DNA of 6,029 nt from an uncultured Verrucomicrobiales bacterium (GCA_937952875.1 CALFDI010000076.1:1-6029), one strand, 5' to 3'. Positions 1-6,029 are shown, numbered from the stretch's first letter. Program-made: numbers and translations. Notes: generated by a model from the sequence alone, not told the origin.

Positions 1-787
1 CTAGATGAAACGTTGTGTTACTGGGTTGCACAAAGTTTAAACTCGGAGGTGATGCGATATCAGGTGAGATCGTGATTTCTTGGCTACTTACAATAGGTAG
101 GCGCAGTGATGCAGCATTTTCATCAAATGCCTCTGCTGCTGACCCGATACGTGTGATAGTTACAGAATCTATAGTGATTTCGGTGTTTGGGCTGTTGGTC
201 GGTCGCTCAGGAGCTGGAATGTCTTGCGCGTCGGTTGGGTATGTCGTTGTGCTAGTAAAACCATCAATAATACTTCGCCCATTAGGATACGGAGCAATGT
301 TTACAACTTCTCCAAAGACATTGTGTAAGTCATTTAAATTTGAAGCTTGTCTAAAAGTGATAAAAAACTGAGAGCCATTCGTGTTTGGTCCAGAATTAGC
401 CATTGAGAGAATGTAGCGGCCAGTATGACGAAGGTCTGGATCAAATTCATCTTCGAAAGAGTAGCCTGGTCCACCTCCACCTGAGCCAAGAGGATCTCCT
501 CCTTGAATAACGAAGTTATGGATGAGCCGGTGAAATGTTAGGCCGTTAAAATACGGTCTTTTTTCAACCTGTCCTGTTGTGGAGTTTCTGAATGCTTTGG
601 TGCCGCTTGCTAGCCCAATAAAATTCGCACATGTGCGTGGGGCTTTCTCATAATCGAGGCGGGCACGAAATGTCCCGATCTCTGTTCCACCTTGGCTGAC
701 TGTGAAGTCTGCATAGATGCCATCTGCCTGAGTATAGGCAGTTTGAATAGAAATTATGAACGCTAGTAGCCCAAGGAGAAATTTCAT
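1..787 (-). CDS. Secreted cyclophilin-type peptidyl-prolyl cis-trans isomerase with C-terminal extension (partial, 3' end outside window)
   Basis: Reading leftwards from the ATG at 787, the frame stays open for 262 codons to the window edge, so the C-terminus is missing. Residues 1-21 form a signal peptide (short basic start, hydrophobic core, likely cleavage near TQA-D), placing the enzyme in the periplasm or outside. Residues 25-165 are a cyclophilin domain that catalyses proline cis-trans isomerisation during protein folding. Catalytic residues are visible: FHR (R87), F92 and Q95 of the IQGGDP motif, SQFF (Q140, F142), and L151/H155 before NVFGEV. The position matching Trp121 of human cyclophilin A is Asn, as expected for bacterial forms with low cyclosporin affinity. 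Residues from about 200 onward continue well past the fold and are unlike a normal cyclophilin end. The start lies 19 nt after the phosphoesterase stop, suggesting an operon. No clear Shine-Dalgarno sequence is seen. The family call is secure; the role of the extension is unknown. Confidence 0.93.
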   Translation of the reverse strand, partial: MKFLLGLLAFIISIQTAYTQADGIYADFTVSQGGTEIGTFRARLDYEKAPRTCANFIGLASGTKAFRNSTTGQVEKRPYFNGLTFHRLIHNFVIQGGDPLGSGGGGPGYSFEDEFDPDLRHTGRYILSMANSGPNTNGSQFFITFRQASNLNDLHNVFGEVVNIAPYPNGRSIIDGFTSTTTYPTDAQDIPAPERPTNSPNTEITIDSVTITRIGSAAEAFDENAASLRLPIVSSQEITISPDIASPPSLNFVQPSNTTFHL

Positions 788-806
788 GAGCAATTCATTA
801 GCAAAA

Positions 807-1529
807 CTACCGCCCTTCATCCAGCCTTTCGGCTAATAAAGAGGGGAGACCTGCATCGAGGATCTTTTTCTTAGTGGTCTCCTTATCGTATTCCACGCGG
901 CGGTAGGTGACTTGTCGGCTAGCGACATCGTAGATGGCGTAGCAGGCGCGCCAGTCTCCATCACGAGGTTGGCCGACGCTTCCGGCGTTTATGAAATACT
1001 TGGCGTCTGGTTCCAGCTCGATCTGATCGACAATGATTTCTTCGACGCGCTGTTGACGGCGGAAGATACGTGGCACGTGGGTATGACCGTGGAAGCAGAC
1101 ATTTGTGAACTGGTAGGAGAAGTTCGACATGGCATCGAACTTGTTCGTCACGTAGTTCCATCCTCCCGGTTGATCGAGTGTGGAGTGGACGATTGTGAAG
1201 TCGGCGACTTGGCGGACCATGCGGAGCTTTCTCAGCCAATCGCGCTGTTCAGGGCTGAGCTGGTCACGGGTCCACTGCAGAGCCTCTGCAGCGATCGGGT
1301 TCATGGCTTCTAGGGAATGATCTGTGGAGGCGTCTTCATCGTGGTTCCCTTTGATCACAGGGCATCCCATCTCTTGAACAACCTCCATACAAGCTACGGG
1401 GTCGGCATTATATCCGACAACATCTCCGAGGCAAAGGTGGGCAGTGCATCCCATTTCTTCTGAGTCCTTAAGCACAGCTGTAAGGGCTTCTAAGTTCGCG
1501 TGTATGTCTCCAAAAATAGCAAATCGCAT
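807..1529 (-). CDS. YfcE-type calcineurin-like metallophosphoesterase
   Basis: A complete 240-residue protein with the full metal-binding signature of calcineurin-like phosphoesterases: GDIHAN (D8, H10), GDVVGY (D36), GNHD (N62, H63), VHS (H115) and GHTH (H149, H151). These residues bind two divalent metals that hydrolyse phosphomono- or diesters. The small single-domain layout and the tail beginning [12 protein letters not shown] match the YfcE/Metallophos_2 branch (PF12850), whose members cleave phosphodiesters or dephosphorylate small substrates. The physiological substrate cannot be read from sequence. No signal peptide is present, so it is cytoplasmic. It is the first gene of a probable two-gene unit with the exported isomerase; nothing links the two biochemically. 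The ATG at 1529 places the first motif at residue 7, normal for the family. Only a weak GGA lies upstream. By eye its GC content is higher than that of the isomerase gene beside it. Confidence 0.93.
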   Translation of the reverse strand: MRFAIFGDIHANLEALTAVLKDSEEMGCTAHLCLGDVVGYNADPVACMEVVQEMGCPVIKGNHDEDASTDHSLEAMNPIAAEALQWTRDQLSPEQRDWLRKLRMVRQVADFTIVHSTLDQPGGWNYVTNKFDAMSNFSYQFTNVCFHGHTHVPRIFRRQQRVEEIIVDQIELEPDAKYFINAGSVGQPRDGDWRACYAIYDVASRQVTYRRVEYDKETTKKKILDAGLPSLLAERLDEGR

Positions 1530-1541
1530 ATCAGTCCAAAA

Positions 1542-1570
1542 GAATTAGGCTCTAGCAGCTGGCGTGTCGA
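1542..1570 (-). promoter_or_regulatory. Possible promoter for the phosphoesterase-isomerase unit
   Basis: On the minus strand, TCGACA (1570-1565, five of six matches to the sigma-70 -35 consensus) is followed after 17 nt by TAATTC (1547-1542), a poor -10 match. Initiation would fall very close to the ATG at 1529, giving a leader of only a few bases. The spacing is right but the -10 is weak, so this is only a candidate in the 88-nt divergent region. Confidence 0.2.
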
Positions 1571-1617
1571 GTGAAAGGTCATGGACTCTTGCATTCTCGT
1601 CATTTAGCTTAGTAATC

Positions 1618-2283
1618 GTGGAACGCCTGAAGCAAATCACTTTTTTCCCCGAGACCGCAGAAAGTCTCGCTTATAGCTTACGAGAGGCTGAGCTGGATTA
1701 TGAATCTTTTCACCAGAAGATAAGGGTTTGCGAGTTAGAAAAGTGTCGCGCAACCTGTTGTCATGACGGTGTTTATCTCTCGAAGGAAGAGGCGAAAGGT
1801 GTGAGACAGCTCGCAGAACGTGTGAGGTTGTTAGAGGGCATGGACTTACCGGAAGATACGGTGGAAGAGCGGTTAGGTGGGAAGCTGAAAACGAAAACAC
1901 GTGTGGCTGAGGCTGATTTACTCGCTGAAGATTATCCTGCACATTTTCCTCAGACTCGATGTGTTTTTCTAGATAGGCAGCATCGCTGTGGGCTGCAGAA
2001 GTTGGCTCAGAAAGACGGAGAAGTTCCTTGGTATTATAAACCTCTGACTTGCTGGATCCATCCTATCTTGATTCAGAACAGGGGGTGGGATCAACGGCCT
2101 CTTCTTACTTTGCCCTCGGCAGAGGCTGATCCGCAGAATACGGCTGATTATCCGGGCTTTTCCTCCTGCACTCACTGCGGACGTATAGATGCTGACGGGG
2201 AGCCAGCAGTTAGATCACTGGGGGCGGAGCTGAACATGCTCGGTGAGATAGGCGGGAGAGATCTGATGAGAGAACTCAGTTAA
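1618..2283 (+). CDS. DUF3109/YkgJ-like cysteine-cluster protein
   Basis: A 221-residue protein read from GTG 1618. It contains nine cysteines in a spaced pattern: C38, C43, then CC at 47-48 followed by HDGVYLSKEEA; C115 (CVFLD) and C124 (CGLQK); C145 in PLTCWIHPI; and C184/C187 in CTHCG. The order 'Cys cluster - acidic EE helix - CVF - C-x-L/I-x-K - KP-x-T/S-C-x-x-x-P-I' closely resembles DUF3109 proteins, relatives of the YkgJ CxxCxxCC family thought to bind zinc or an iron-sulfur centre. Function is unknown and no enzyme activity is assignable. It has no signal peptide and is presumably cytoplasmic. The frame is also open from GTG 1564 (239 residues). I prefer 1618 because the extra 18 residues look non-conserved and the earlier start would leave only 34 nt for divergent promoters. 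Neither start has a Shine-Dalgarno sequence. The gene converges with the YcxB-like gene, 15 nt away. Confidence 0.85.
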   Translation: MERLKQITFFPETAESLAYSLREAELDYESFHQKIRVCELEKCRATCCHDGVYLSKEEAKGVRQLAERVRLLEGMDLPEDTVEERLGGKLKTKTRVAEADLLAEDYPAHFPQTRCVFLDRQHRCGLQKLAQKDGEVPWYYKPLTCWIHPILIQNRGWDQRPLLTLPSAEADPQNTADYPGFSSCTHCGRIDADGEPAVRSLGAELNMLGEIGGRDLMRELS

Positions 2284-2298
2284 ACGCCGCGCATATTT

Positions 2299-2784
2299 TT
2301 ACTCTACAGTATAAACCACTTCAGCGCGTTCTAGGATGTGAAGGAGATCGTCTCGGGCGCTATCTGGCTGTGCCTGGCTAAAGGGGAACCAATTAAACAT
2401 ACGTTTATTTTGGTAGATCAGGGCGCCCTCTTTAGCCACGTAGACGTGATTAATGAGGGGCCAGTTTTGTGCGGAATTAAGACCATCAGAGCTAAGCTTA
2501 AATTCATCCTCTGAAGCTTCGGCAATCATCGTAAAGTTATAGAATTTGGCTTTTCTTATCCGTCTGGCTGCGATCCATGGTCCTGCAATGGTCAGGGCCA
2601 TGTAGATTAGGCCAAAGGTCAGAAACAGAGGGGTCAAAGGACTCTGACTGAAGAGTCCTATCAGGATGAAGATTACTGATACTGCGATGACTAATAAGGT
2701 CTTCCTGCGATGGGCTCGCCATGTGTGGATCTTGAGAGGCCGCGCGAATTCCTCTTCATTGAACTGATACTGAGTCGTGATCAT
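2299..2784 (-). CDS. YcxB-like membrane protein
   Basis: A 161-residue protein with a cytoplasmic basic N-terminus (RAHRRK), two predicted membrane helices (about residues 29-45 and 50-72), a basic stop-transfer segment (ARRIRKAK) and a soluble C-terminal domain from about residue 80. That domain carries the pattern of YcxB-like proteins (PF14317): a beta-rich segment, W108 in NWPLINHVYVAKEG, then a strand and a turn with a conserved Pro-Phe (P134-F135) preceded by a basic NKR. Members are small inner-membrane proteins of unknown function in many bacteria. Its ATG overlaps the stop codon of the preceding propeller gene as TAATG, so translation is probably coupled and both come from one transcript. 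No separate ribosome-binding site is seen. The family assignment rests on topology and short motifs, so it is good but not certain. Confidence 0.8.
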   Translation of the reverse strand: MITTQYQFNEEEFARPLKIHTWRAHRRKTLLVIAVSVIFILIGLFSQSPLTPLFLTFGLIYMALTIAGPWIAARRIRKAKFYNFTMIAEASEDEFKLSSDGLNSAQNWPLINHVYVAKEGALIYQNKRMFNWFPFSQAQPDSARDDLLHILERAEVVYTVE

Positions 2785-3896
2785 TATGGGTTAGCGGGGG
2801 TGAGTTTGTATGGATAGCGGCGATTTGCATTCCATTCACCGACGTAGATAGCACCTTCACTATCGACGTAGAGATCATGTCCATGAAGGAAGATTTTTTC
2901 CTTTTGGTAAATAGGTTGCAGCTTCCCATCTACATAGATCGGTTGTGTGCCGCCTGGGGCGCTGAGGACTTTACGTGTCTTGGCGTCTAGGACGATGACG
3001 AATCCTGATTCCTTCTGTTGCCCTCCTGTTCCGTCTTTCTTAGACCAGCAGACTGCCGTATACATCTTACCATCCCGAATAAAGAGCTGGCCGGCATAGG
3101 CACCAGGGAGGTCGATAGTTTCCACCCACTTTCCTTCTGGAGTGAAGGCTTTTATTTGATTCTGCTTACGAGATGATATCCAGATGAGGGGGTGCTCTGG
3201 ATCTGTTCTATCGACGGAGATGCCATGTGCATTATTCAGGTGGCCGGGGCCTTCACTTCGCCCTCCCCATCGGCGCACAATCTTCCCGTTCAACGTATAT
3301 TCATAGACGATGTCTGAGGCATATCCATCTACTACGAGGATGTTCCCATTGGGTGCAATGGCTATATCGGTGGGGGAGAATGGTTTGTCACCTTCTCCTT
3401 GGCCTTGTTCTTTTGGAGTTTTGAATGTGCGCATGATTGTGCCATCGGTCTTTAAGATAGTGATATTCCCACCGGGGCGAGTAGCCTTCCAACCTTTAGC
3501 TTCGAAGTGCCAGCCGCAATCAACATGAATGATGTATTCTTCACCGTCTTTTTCGAAAATTTCGAGGCTGTGTCCGCCTTCTAGCCCTTTGCCGAATGAG
3601 CGAATGAATGTGCCGTCTTTTTTAAAGACGAGAAATGCGTTATTTGGGTGATCCGTTATAACATAGAGGTCGCCGTTTTTGCTCTCAGCGATCGCACTGG
3701 AACTAATAACCGGCGCTTGTTCAGGCGAGACCTTAGCCCAGTTGGAGTCTATAGAATATGTAATGCCGTTATGGCCAATAATTGATGATAGGGGCGCTTC
3801 CGTTTGGCTGGAAGTTTTCACTGTGCCGGGCTCGTGAATAGGATGCGCCAGAGCGATAGATGCACTGAAGAGAAAGAGAGGAATGATTGTTTTCAT
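2784..3896 (-). CDS. Secreted NHL-repeat six-bladed beta-propeller protein (PAL-like)
   Basis: From ATG 3896 the product is 370 residues: a clear signal peptide (residues 1-17, ending SIALA before HPIHEP) followed by a beta-propeller. Blade-like repeats with the NHL pattern 'H/P-x-x-I/L-x-V-D/A-x-x-G-x-I/L-x-V-x-D' occur near residues 66-92, 108-150, 175-200, 223-250 and 338-365, with GTFIRSFG and GKIVRRWGG as inter-blade strands. Three histidines, H109 (GHSLEI), H224 (AHGISVD) and H340 (GHDLYVD), stand at equivalent blade positions, as do the zinc ligands of peptidylglycine alpha-amidating lyase (PAL) propellers. That suggests metal binding but does not prove lyase activity. Such proteins are common in Planctomycetes and Verrucomicrobia, usually of unknown function. 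A GTG at 3941 would add 15 residues before the signal peptide; the ATG is preferred because it starts directly with a standard signal sequence. First gene of a unit with the YcxB-like gene. Confidence 0.85.
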   Translation of the reverse strand: MKTIIPLFLFSASIALAHPIHEPGTVKTSSQTEAPLSSIIGHNGITYSIDSNWAKVSPEQAPVISSSAIAESKNGDLYVITDHPNNAFLVFKKDGTFIRSFGKGLEGGHSLEIFEKDGEEYIIHVDCGWHFEAKGWKATRPGGNITILKTDGTIMRTFKTPKEQGQGEGDKPFSPTDIAIAPNGNILVVDGYASDIVYEYTLNGKIVRRWGGRSEGPGHLNNAHGISVDRTDPEHPLIWISSRKQNQIKAFTPEGKWVETIDLPGAYAGQLFIRDGKMYTAVCWSKKDGTGGQQKESGFVIVLDAKTRKVLSAPGGTQPIYVDGKLQPIYQKEKIFLHGHDLYVDSEGAIYVGEWNANRRYPYKLTPANP

Positions 3897-3998
3897 AAAA
3901 AAGAGTGCTAGTGGATTGTGTCTATTTTGAGAATGAGGCACTGGCTTGAAGTTGTCAGCTCCATTTCGTTACGTGCCACTTCTACTTCGGTGTAGACC

Positions 3999-4026
3999 AT
4001 TTTAAACGCTTTAAATAAGTGTGCAA
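3999..4026 (-). promoter_or_regulatory. Possible promoter for the propeller-YcxB unit
   Basis: On the minus strand TTGCAC (4026-4021) is followed after 16 nt by TAAAAT (4004-3999), a five-of-six match to the -10 consensus. The -35 is poor (three of six). The segment also contains TTTAAA twice, separated by CGC. Transcription from here would give a leader of roughly 95 nt before ATG 3896. It is the best candidate in the 190 nt between the propeller gene and the tRNA, but is a weak call. Confidence 0.25.
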
Positions 4027-4086
4027 AATATGCTTGCATCCACTCACGGCTTGATCCATGTAGTCACCGTTCTCAGCGAACCAAGT

Positions 4087-4161
4087 GCAGGAATAGCTCA
4101 GCGGTAGAGCATCTCGTTTACACCGAGGCGGTCGGGGGTTCAAATCCCTCTTCCTGTACCA
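4087..4161 (+). tRNA. tRNA-Val (anticodon UAC), CCA encoded
   Basis: The 75-nt sequence folds into a full cloverleaf. The acceptor stem GCAGGAA pairs with TTCCTGT (first pair G-U). The D arm is GCTC/GAGC. The anticodon stem TCTCG/CGAGG encloses the loop TTTACAC with anticodon TAC at 4119-4121. The T arm GGGGG/CCCTC encloses TTCAAAT. Discriminator A4158 is followed by a genomic CCA at 4159-4161. Anticodon UAC reads valine GUN codons, mainly GUA and GUG. The gene is single, not part of a tRNA cluster here, and is followed directly by six T residues. No strong promoter is visible; the only -35-like hexamer upstream, TTGCAT at 4034, lacks a well-spaced -10. Confidence 0.97.
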
Positions 4162-4175
4162 TTTTTTCACTTATT

Positions 4176-4210
4176 CGCAGCTCTTCCTATCAACAGTTGA
4201 AAAGACTGCG
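4176..4210 (+). terminator. Stem-loop in the tRNA-Val trailer, possible terminator or processing signal
   Basis: CGCAG-C-TCTT at 4176-4185 can pair with AAGA-CTGCG at 4202-4210, giving nine base pairs with one bulged C. A small inner stem (TCAA/TTGA) lies in the loop. It begins 15 nt after the tRNA CCA. The downstream bases TCCTTTAT are only moderately T-rich, so it is not a classic intrinsic terminator and may instead act in 3' trailer processing. Pairing was done by eye. Confidence 0.35.
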
Positions 4211-4235
4211 TCCTTTATGGCAGAATGCAAATCAC

Positions 4236-4268
4236 GGAATCCGATTTTTTCTGGGATTTTTATTTTTT
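4236..4268 (+). terminator. Possible weak intrinsic terminator before the hypothetical gene
   Basis: AATCC (4238-4242) pairs with GGATT (4254-4258), extendable by two G-T wobbles at the base, around an 11-nt loop. The 3' arm runs into a long T-tract (TTTTATTTTTT, to 4268). The T-tract is convincing but the stem is short and AT/GU-rich. If real, it would stop transcription from the tRNA gene before the small protein gene at 4375. Confidence 0.3.
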
Positions 4269-4374
4269 AAAAGTGCATAATTAGAACTTGCGTTACAGAC
4301 TTGGCTTGAATATTGCTTTTTTCGCACTCAGCTACTCCCTAATCGCACATTAACAAAAAGAGTGGTTCTATATT

Positions 4375-4776
4375 ATGAAAACATTTATCTTTGTTCTGTC
4401 TCTATTTGCTCTCGTTAGCCAAATTCCTAATATTTACGAGTCATGGCGCTTAACGACTATTCAAGACCGGCTTGTCGAAATGGTTGAAACTGAGAGAAAG
4501 GCTCTTCCTAAGAGCTTAGATATTTACACCATGGTCACAGATATAAGTATCGATGACGATAACGCGGTGAATTACGAGTGTGTGACGAGTCTTTATTCTC
4601 TCGATGCTCAAGCTGCTGGTGTAGAGCGTTCTCTTACTGAGAAGTTTCGAAATAAAATTGAGAATGATGCTGAGATTAAGCATTTGGTTAAGTTAGGTCT
4701 CGAATACCGATACGTTTTTAGAGATCGCCACGGAGTGACAGTGTTTGAGAAGTCACTCGGTAAAGATGATCTCTAG
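4375..4776 (+). CDS. Small exported or membrane-anchored hypothetical protein
   Basis: A 133-residue protein of unknown function. Residues 3-16 form a hydrophobic segment after MK, typical of a signal peptide or uncleaved anchor; no standard A-x-A cleavage site follows. The rest is a mixed soluble domain: a charged helix (RLVEMVETERK), then LPKSLD--TMVTDISIDDDNAVNYEC, a second helix region (SLTEKFRNKI), and GLEYRYVFRDRHGVTVFEKS. The arrangement 'LP..lD..T...v....v.Y.......G..y.Y.f.D..G..v' resembles a loose group of small envelope proteins of unknown function in Gram-negative bacteria. That resemblance is from memory and tentative. There is a single Cys (C69). A weak purine run (AAAGAGTGG, 4357-4365) lies 9 nt before the ATG. 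The gene stands alone between the tRNA and rlmI, converging with the latter with a 2-nt gap. Confidence 0.8.
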   Translation: MKTFIFVLSLFALVSQIPNIYESWRLTTIQDRLVEMVETERKALPKSLDIYTMVTDISIDDDNAVNYECVTSLYSLDAQAAGVERSLTEKFRNKIENDAEIKHLVKLGLEYRYVFRDRHGVTVFEKSLGKDDL

Positions 4777-4778
4777 GG

Positions 4779-5939
4779 CTATCGAGCTGGGATAACTTCT
4801 AAAGTAAAGCCTTTCAAATAGCTTGTTTCAGGGATTGCTGGGAGGACTGGATGGTCAGCGCGTTGCGTATGTTCTCTCATTAATCTGAGTGTTTTCTTAG
4901 CATCTGTTGATGCAGAGACGATATTCTCTAAGAAAAGTTCTCGAGTGGCATGATGAGAGCAACAAAATGTGCTCATGATGCCGCCCTTATCTAATAATTT
5001 GAGTGCACGTAAGTGGATCTCTTTGTAGCCGCGCATAGCATCTTTTAGGGTCTTTTTATTCCGTGTAAAAGAAGGAGGGTCTAAAATGATGAGATCATAC
5101 TCGGCAGACGCGGATTTTAAGTAGTCGAAGACGTTTGCTTCGATCCCTTCGACGTTTACCCGATTAAGTTCAGCATTTTTATTAAGGGCTGAGATGGCGT
5201 GGCCTGAAATGTCGATAGCGCGAACACTTTCTGCTCCGGCCTTAGCGCAGGCTAATGCGAATCCGCCTTGGTTGCTAAAGCAATCTAGCACACGCTTTCC
5301 TTTTGCCATGGCTGCGACTTCTGCGTGTGCTTGTAGTTGGTCGAGATAAAGTCCCGTCTTTTGGCCATCTAGGGGATCGACCTCGAAGGTGATGCCATTT
5401 ACTTCTACGGGGAAGGCTTTTGGCTTCTCTCCATGAATCAGAGAGATGTCTAGCTCCATACCTTCGGCTTTTCGTATACCAGAATCATTACGGAGAATGA
5501 TCACTCGAGGGTCAAAGACTTCAATCAAAGCTTCCTGAATAAGAGCTACGCGCATATCCATTGCCAGTGTGAGAGTTTGTAAAACGATGACATCTGTATA
5601 GCGATCTATGATCACTCCCGGAACGCCATCTGACTCACTCCAGACCATACGACATAGCATTTCATCTATGCCTGCACTGCGACGGTATGCGAGTGCTTGT
5701 GTTATGCGCCTTACGAAAAAATCCACATCAAGATCTTGTTTGCGACGTGAAAAGCGGCGAGCAACGATCTGAGAGGATGGATTATAAATGGCCGTCCCAA
5801 GCGGCCGATCGCGGAAGTCTTTTAGTGAGATGACATCGCCAGGCTCAGGATTTCCAAATGCCTTTTTCACATCTGATGCGTAGACCCAATCATGTCCGTG
5901 AAAGATGCGCGCACGTGGTTGAATAATGAGACCTGCCAT
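4779..5939 (-). CDS. rlmI: RlmI-type class I SAM-dependent 23S rRNA (cytosine-5) methyltransferase
   Basis: A complete 386-residue enzyme, close to the usual length of about 396. An N-terminal PUA-like RNA-binding domain (residues 1-70, with HDWVYASDV and GDVISLKDF) is followed by the connecting domain (about 75-185, with SDGVPGVIIDRY), then a Rossmann methyltransferase domain. The family signature DGQKTGLYLDQ is at 191-201. SAM-binding motif I, VLDCFSNQGGFAL, is at 217-229. The acidic motif II (AIDIS) is at 241-245, motif IV DPPSF at 287-291, and motif VI STFCCSHH at 323-330, where C327 of the C-S pair is the expected nucleophile. In E. coli RlmI (YccW) makes m5C1962 in 23S rRNA; the same position is the likely target, though the RlmI/RlmK group has related paralogues. 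It is cytoplasmic and monocistronic here. ATG 5939 is the natural start; no good Shine-Dalgarno sequence precedes it. Confidence 0.92.
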   Translation of the reverse strand: MAGLIIQPRARIFHGHDWVYASDVKKAFGNPEPGDVISLKDFRDRPLGTAIYNPSSQIVARRFSRRKQDLDVDFFVRRITQALAYRRSAGIDEMLCRMVWSESDGVPGVIIDRYTDVIVLQTLTLAMDMRVALIQEALIEVFDPRVIILRNDSGIRKAEGMELDISLIHGEKPKAFPVEVNGITFEVDPLDGQKTGLYLDQLQAHAEVAAMAKGKRVLDCFSNQGGFALACAKAGAESVRAIDISGHAISALNKNAELNRVNVEGIEANVFDYLKSASAEYDLIILDPPSFTRNKKTLKDAMRGYKEIHLRALKLLDKGGIMSTFCCSHHATRELFLENIVSASTDAKKTLRLMREHTQRADHPVLPAIPETSYLKGFTLEVIPAR

Positions 5940-5948
5940 AAGCTGTAC

Positions 5949-6002
5949 TCAAAGGTGATCCCCTTAAGAATTCAAGAGAATTAGCGATGTGTTCAAAGGT
6001 GA
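5949..6002. repeat. 10-nt direct repeat upstream of rlmI
   Basis: TCAAAGGTGA occurs at 5949-5958 and again at 5993-6002, a centre-to-centre distance of 44 nt or about four helical turns. The two copies flank AATTC-AAGA-GAATT (5969-5982), a short inverted repeat. This could be an operator pair in the rlmI upstream region, but a 10-nt repeat in 90 nt may also be chance. Confidence 0.3.
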
Positions 6003-6029
6003 ATCATTTACAGAATGAATATTTACGAC
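5987..6029 (+). CDS. Possible 5' end of a divergent gene (partial)
   Basis: An ATG at 5987 opens a frame that runs without stop to the window edge, giving 14 codons (MCSKVNHLQNEYLR). A purine run AAGAGAA (5974-5980) lies 6 nt before it. The start would sit 47 nt from the rlmI start, a normal divergent layout. Fourteen open codons are weak evidence and no family can be recognised. Confidence 0.22.
   Translation, partial: MCSKVNHLQNEYLR

Noticed and set aside
15..371. A 118-codon plus-strand frame opposite the isomerase gene
   Set aside because: The minus strand here encodes the [15 protein letters not shown] cyclophilin motif region and its extension; the plus frame has no recognisable feature.
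822..833. Small palindrome AGCCTTTCGGCT near the end of the phosphoesterase gene
   Set aside because: Four base pairs inside coding sequence, with no T-tract; not a supportable terminator.
912..1313. A 133-codon plus-strand frame opposite the phosphoesterase gene
   Set aside because: It is antisense to a gene with every catalytic motif intact and shows no domain of its own.
4087..4161. tRNA-Val as a mobile-element attachment site
   Set aside because: No integrase gene and no duplicated copy of the tRNA 3' end is present in the window.
3982..4170. A 62-codon minus-strand frame covering the tRNA
   Set aside because: Its RDLNPRPPRCKRDALPLSYSC-like peptide is the familiar antisense translation of a tRNA gene, often misannotated as a protein. 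The tRNA explains it.
4288..4316. TTGCGT-N17-TATTGC upstream of the hypothetical gene, as a promoter
   Set aside because: Correct spacing, but the -10 hexamer matches the consensus at only three positions; the hypothetical gene must have a promoter but this one is not convincing.

Overview
This window looks like an ordinary stretch of bacterial chromosome, mostly housekeeping genes with moderate GC. It shows no transposase, integrase, CRISPR array, toxin-antitoxin pair or phage gene. The combination of a secreted cyclophilin-type isomerase with a long C-terminal extension, a secreted NHL-type propeller, a YcxB-like membrane protein, a DUF3109-like cysteine protein and weak or absent Shine-Dalgarno sequences suggests a Gram-negative marine-type lineage such as Verrucomicrobiota (Opitutae/Puniceicoccales-like). 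That placement is an impression from gene content, not a proof.

Layout, left to right. Positions 1-787 (minus) hold a secreted peptidyl-prolyl isomerase cut off by the window edge. Only 19 nt upstream of its start lies the end of a YfcE-type metallophosphoesterase gene (807-1529, minus), so the two are probably co-transcribed. A short divergent promoter region (1530-1617) separates this pair from a cysteine-rich DUF3109/YkgJ-like protein (1618-2283, plus). That gene converges, with a 15-nt gap, on a two-gene minus-strand unit: a secreted six-bladed propeller (2784-3896) followed by a two-helix YcxB-like membrane protein (2299-2784). Stop and start codons of this unit overlap as TAATG.

The next block contains tRNA-Val(UAC) with an encoded CCA (4087-4161), a trailer with two possible hairpins, and a small exported or membrane-anchored hypothetical protein (4375-4776, plus). 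The last gene converges with a 2-nt gap on a complete RlmI-type 23S rRNA m5C methyltransferase (4779-5939, minus). The final 90 bases are its upstream region, carrying a 10-nt direct repeat and possibly the first 14 codons of a divergent gene.

The genes do not form one pathway. Themes are translation (tRNA-Val, rRNA methylation), envelope or periplasmic functions (isomerase, propeller, YcxB-like protein, hypothetical) and metal-dependent proteins (phosphoesterase, cysteine-cluster protein). I found no convincing undescribed multi-gene system. The most unusual items are the PAL-like histidine pattern in the propeller and its coupling to the YcxB-like protein, the nine-cysteine protein, and the C-terminal extension of the cyclophilin.
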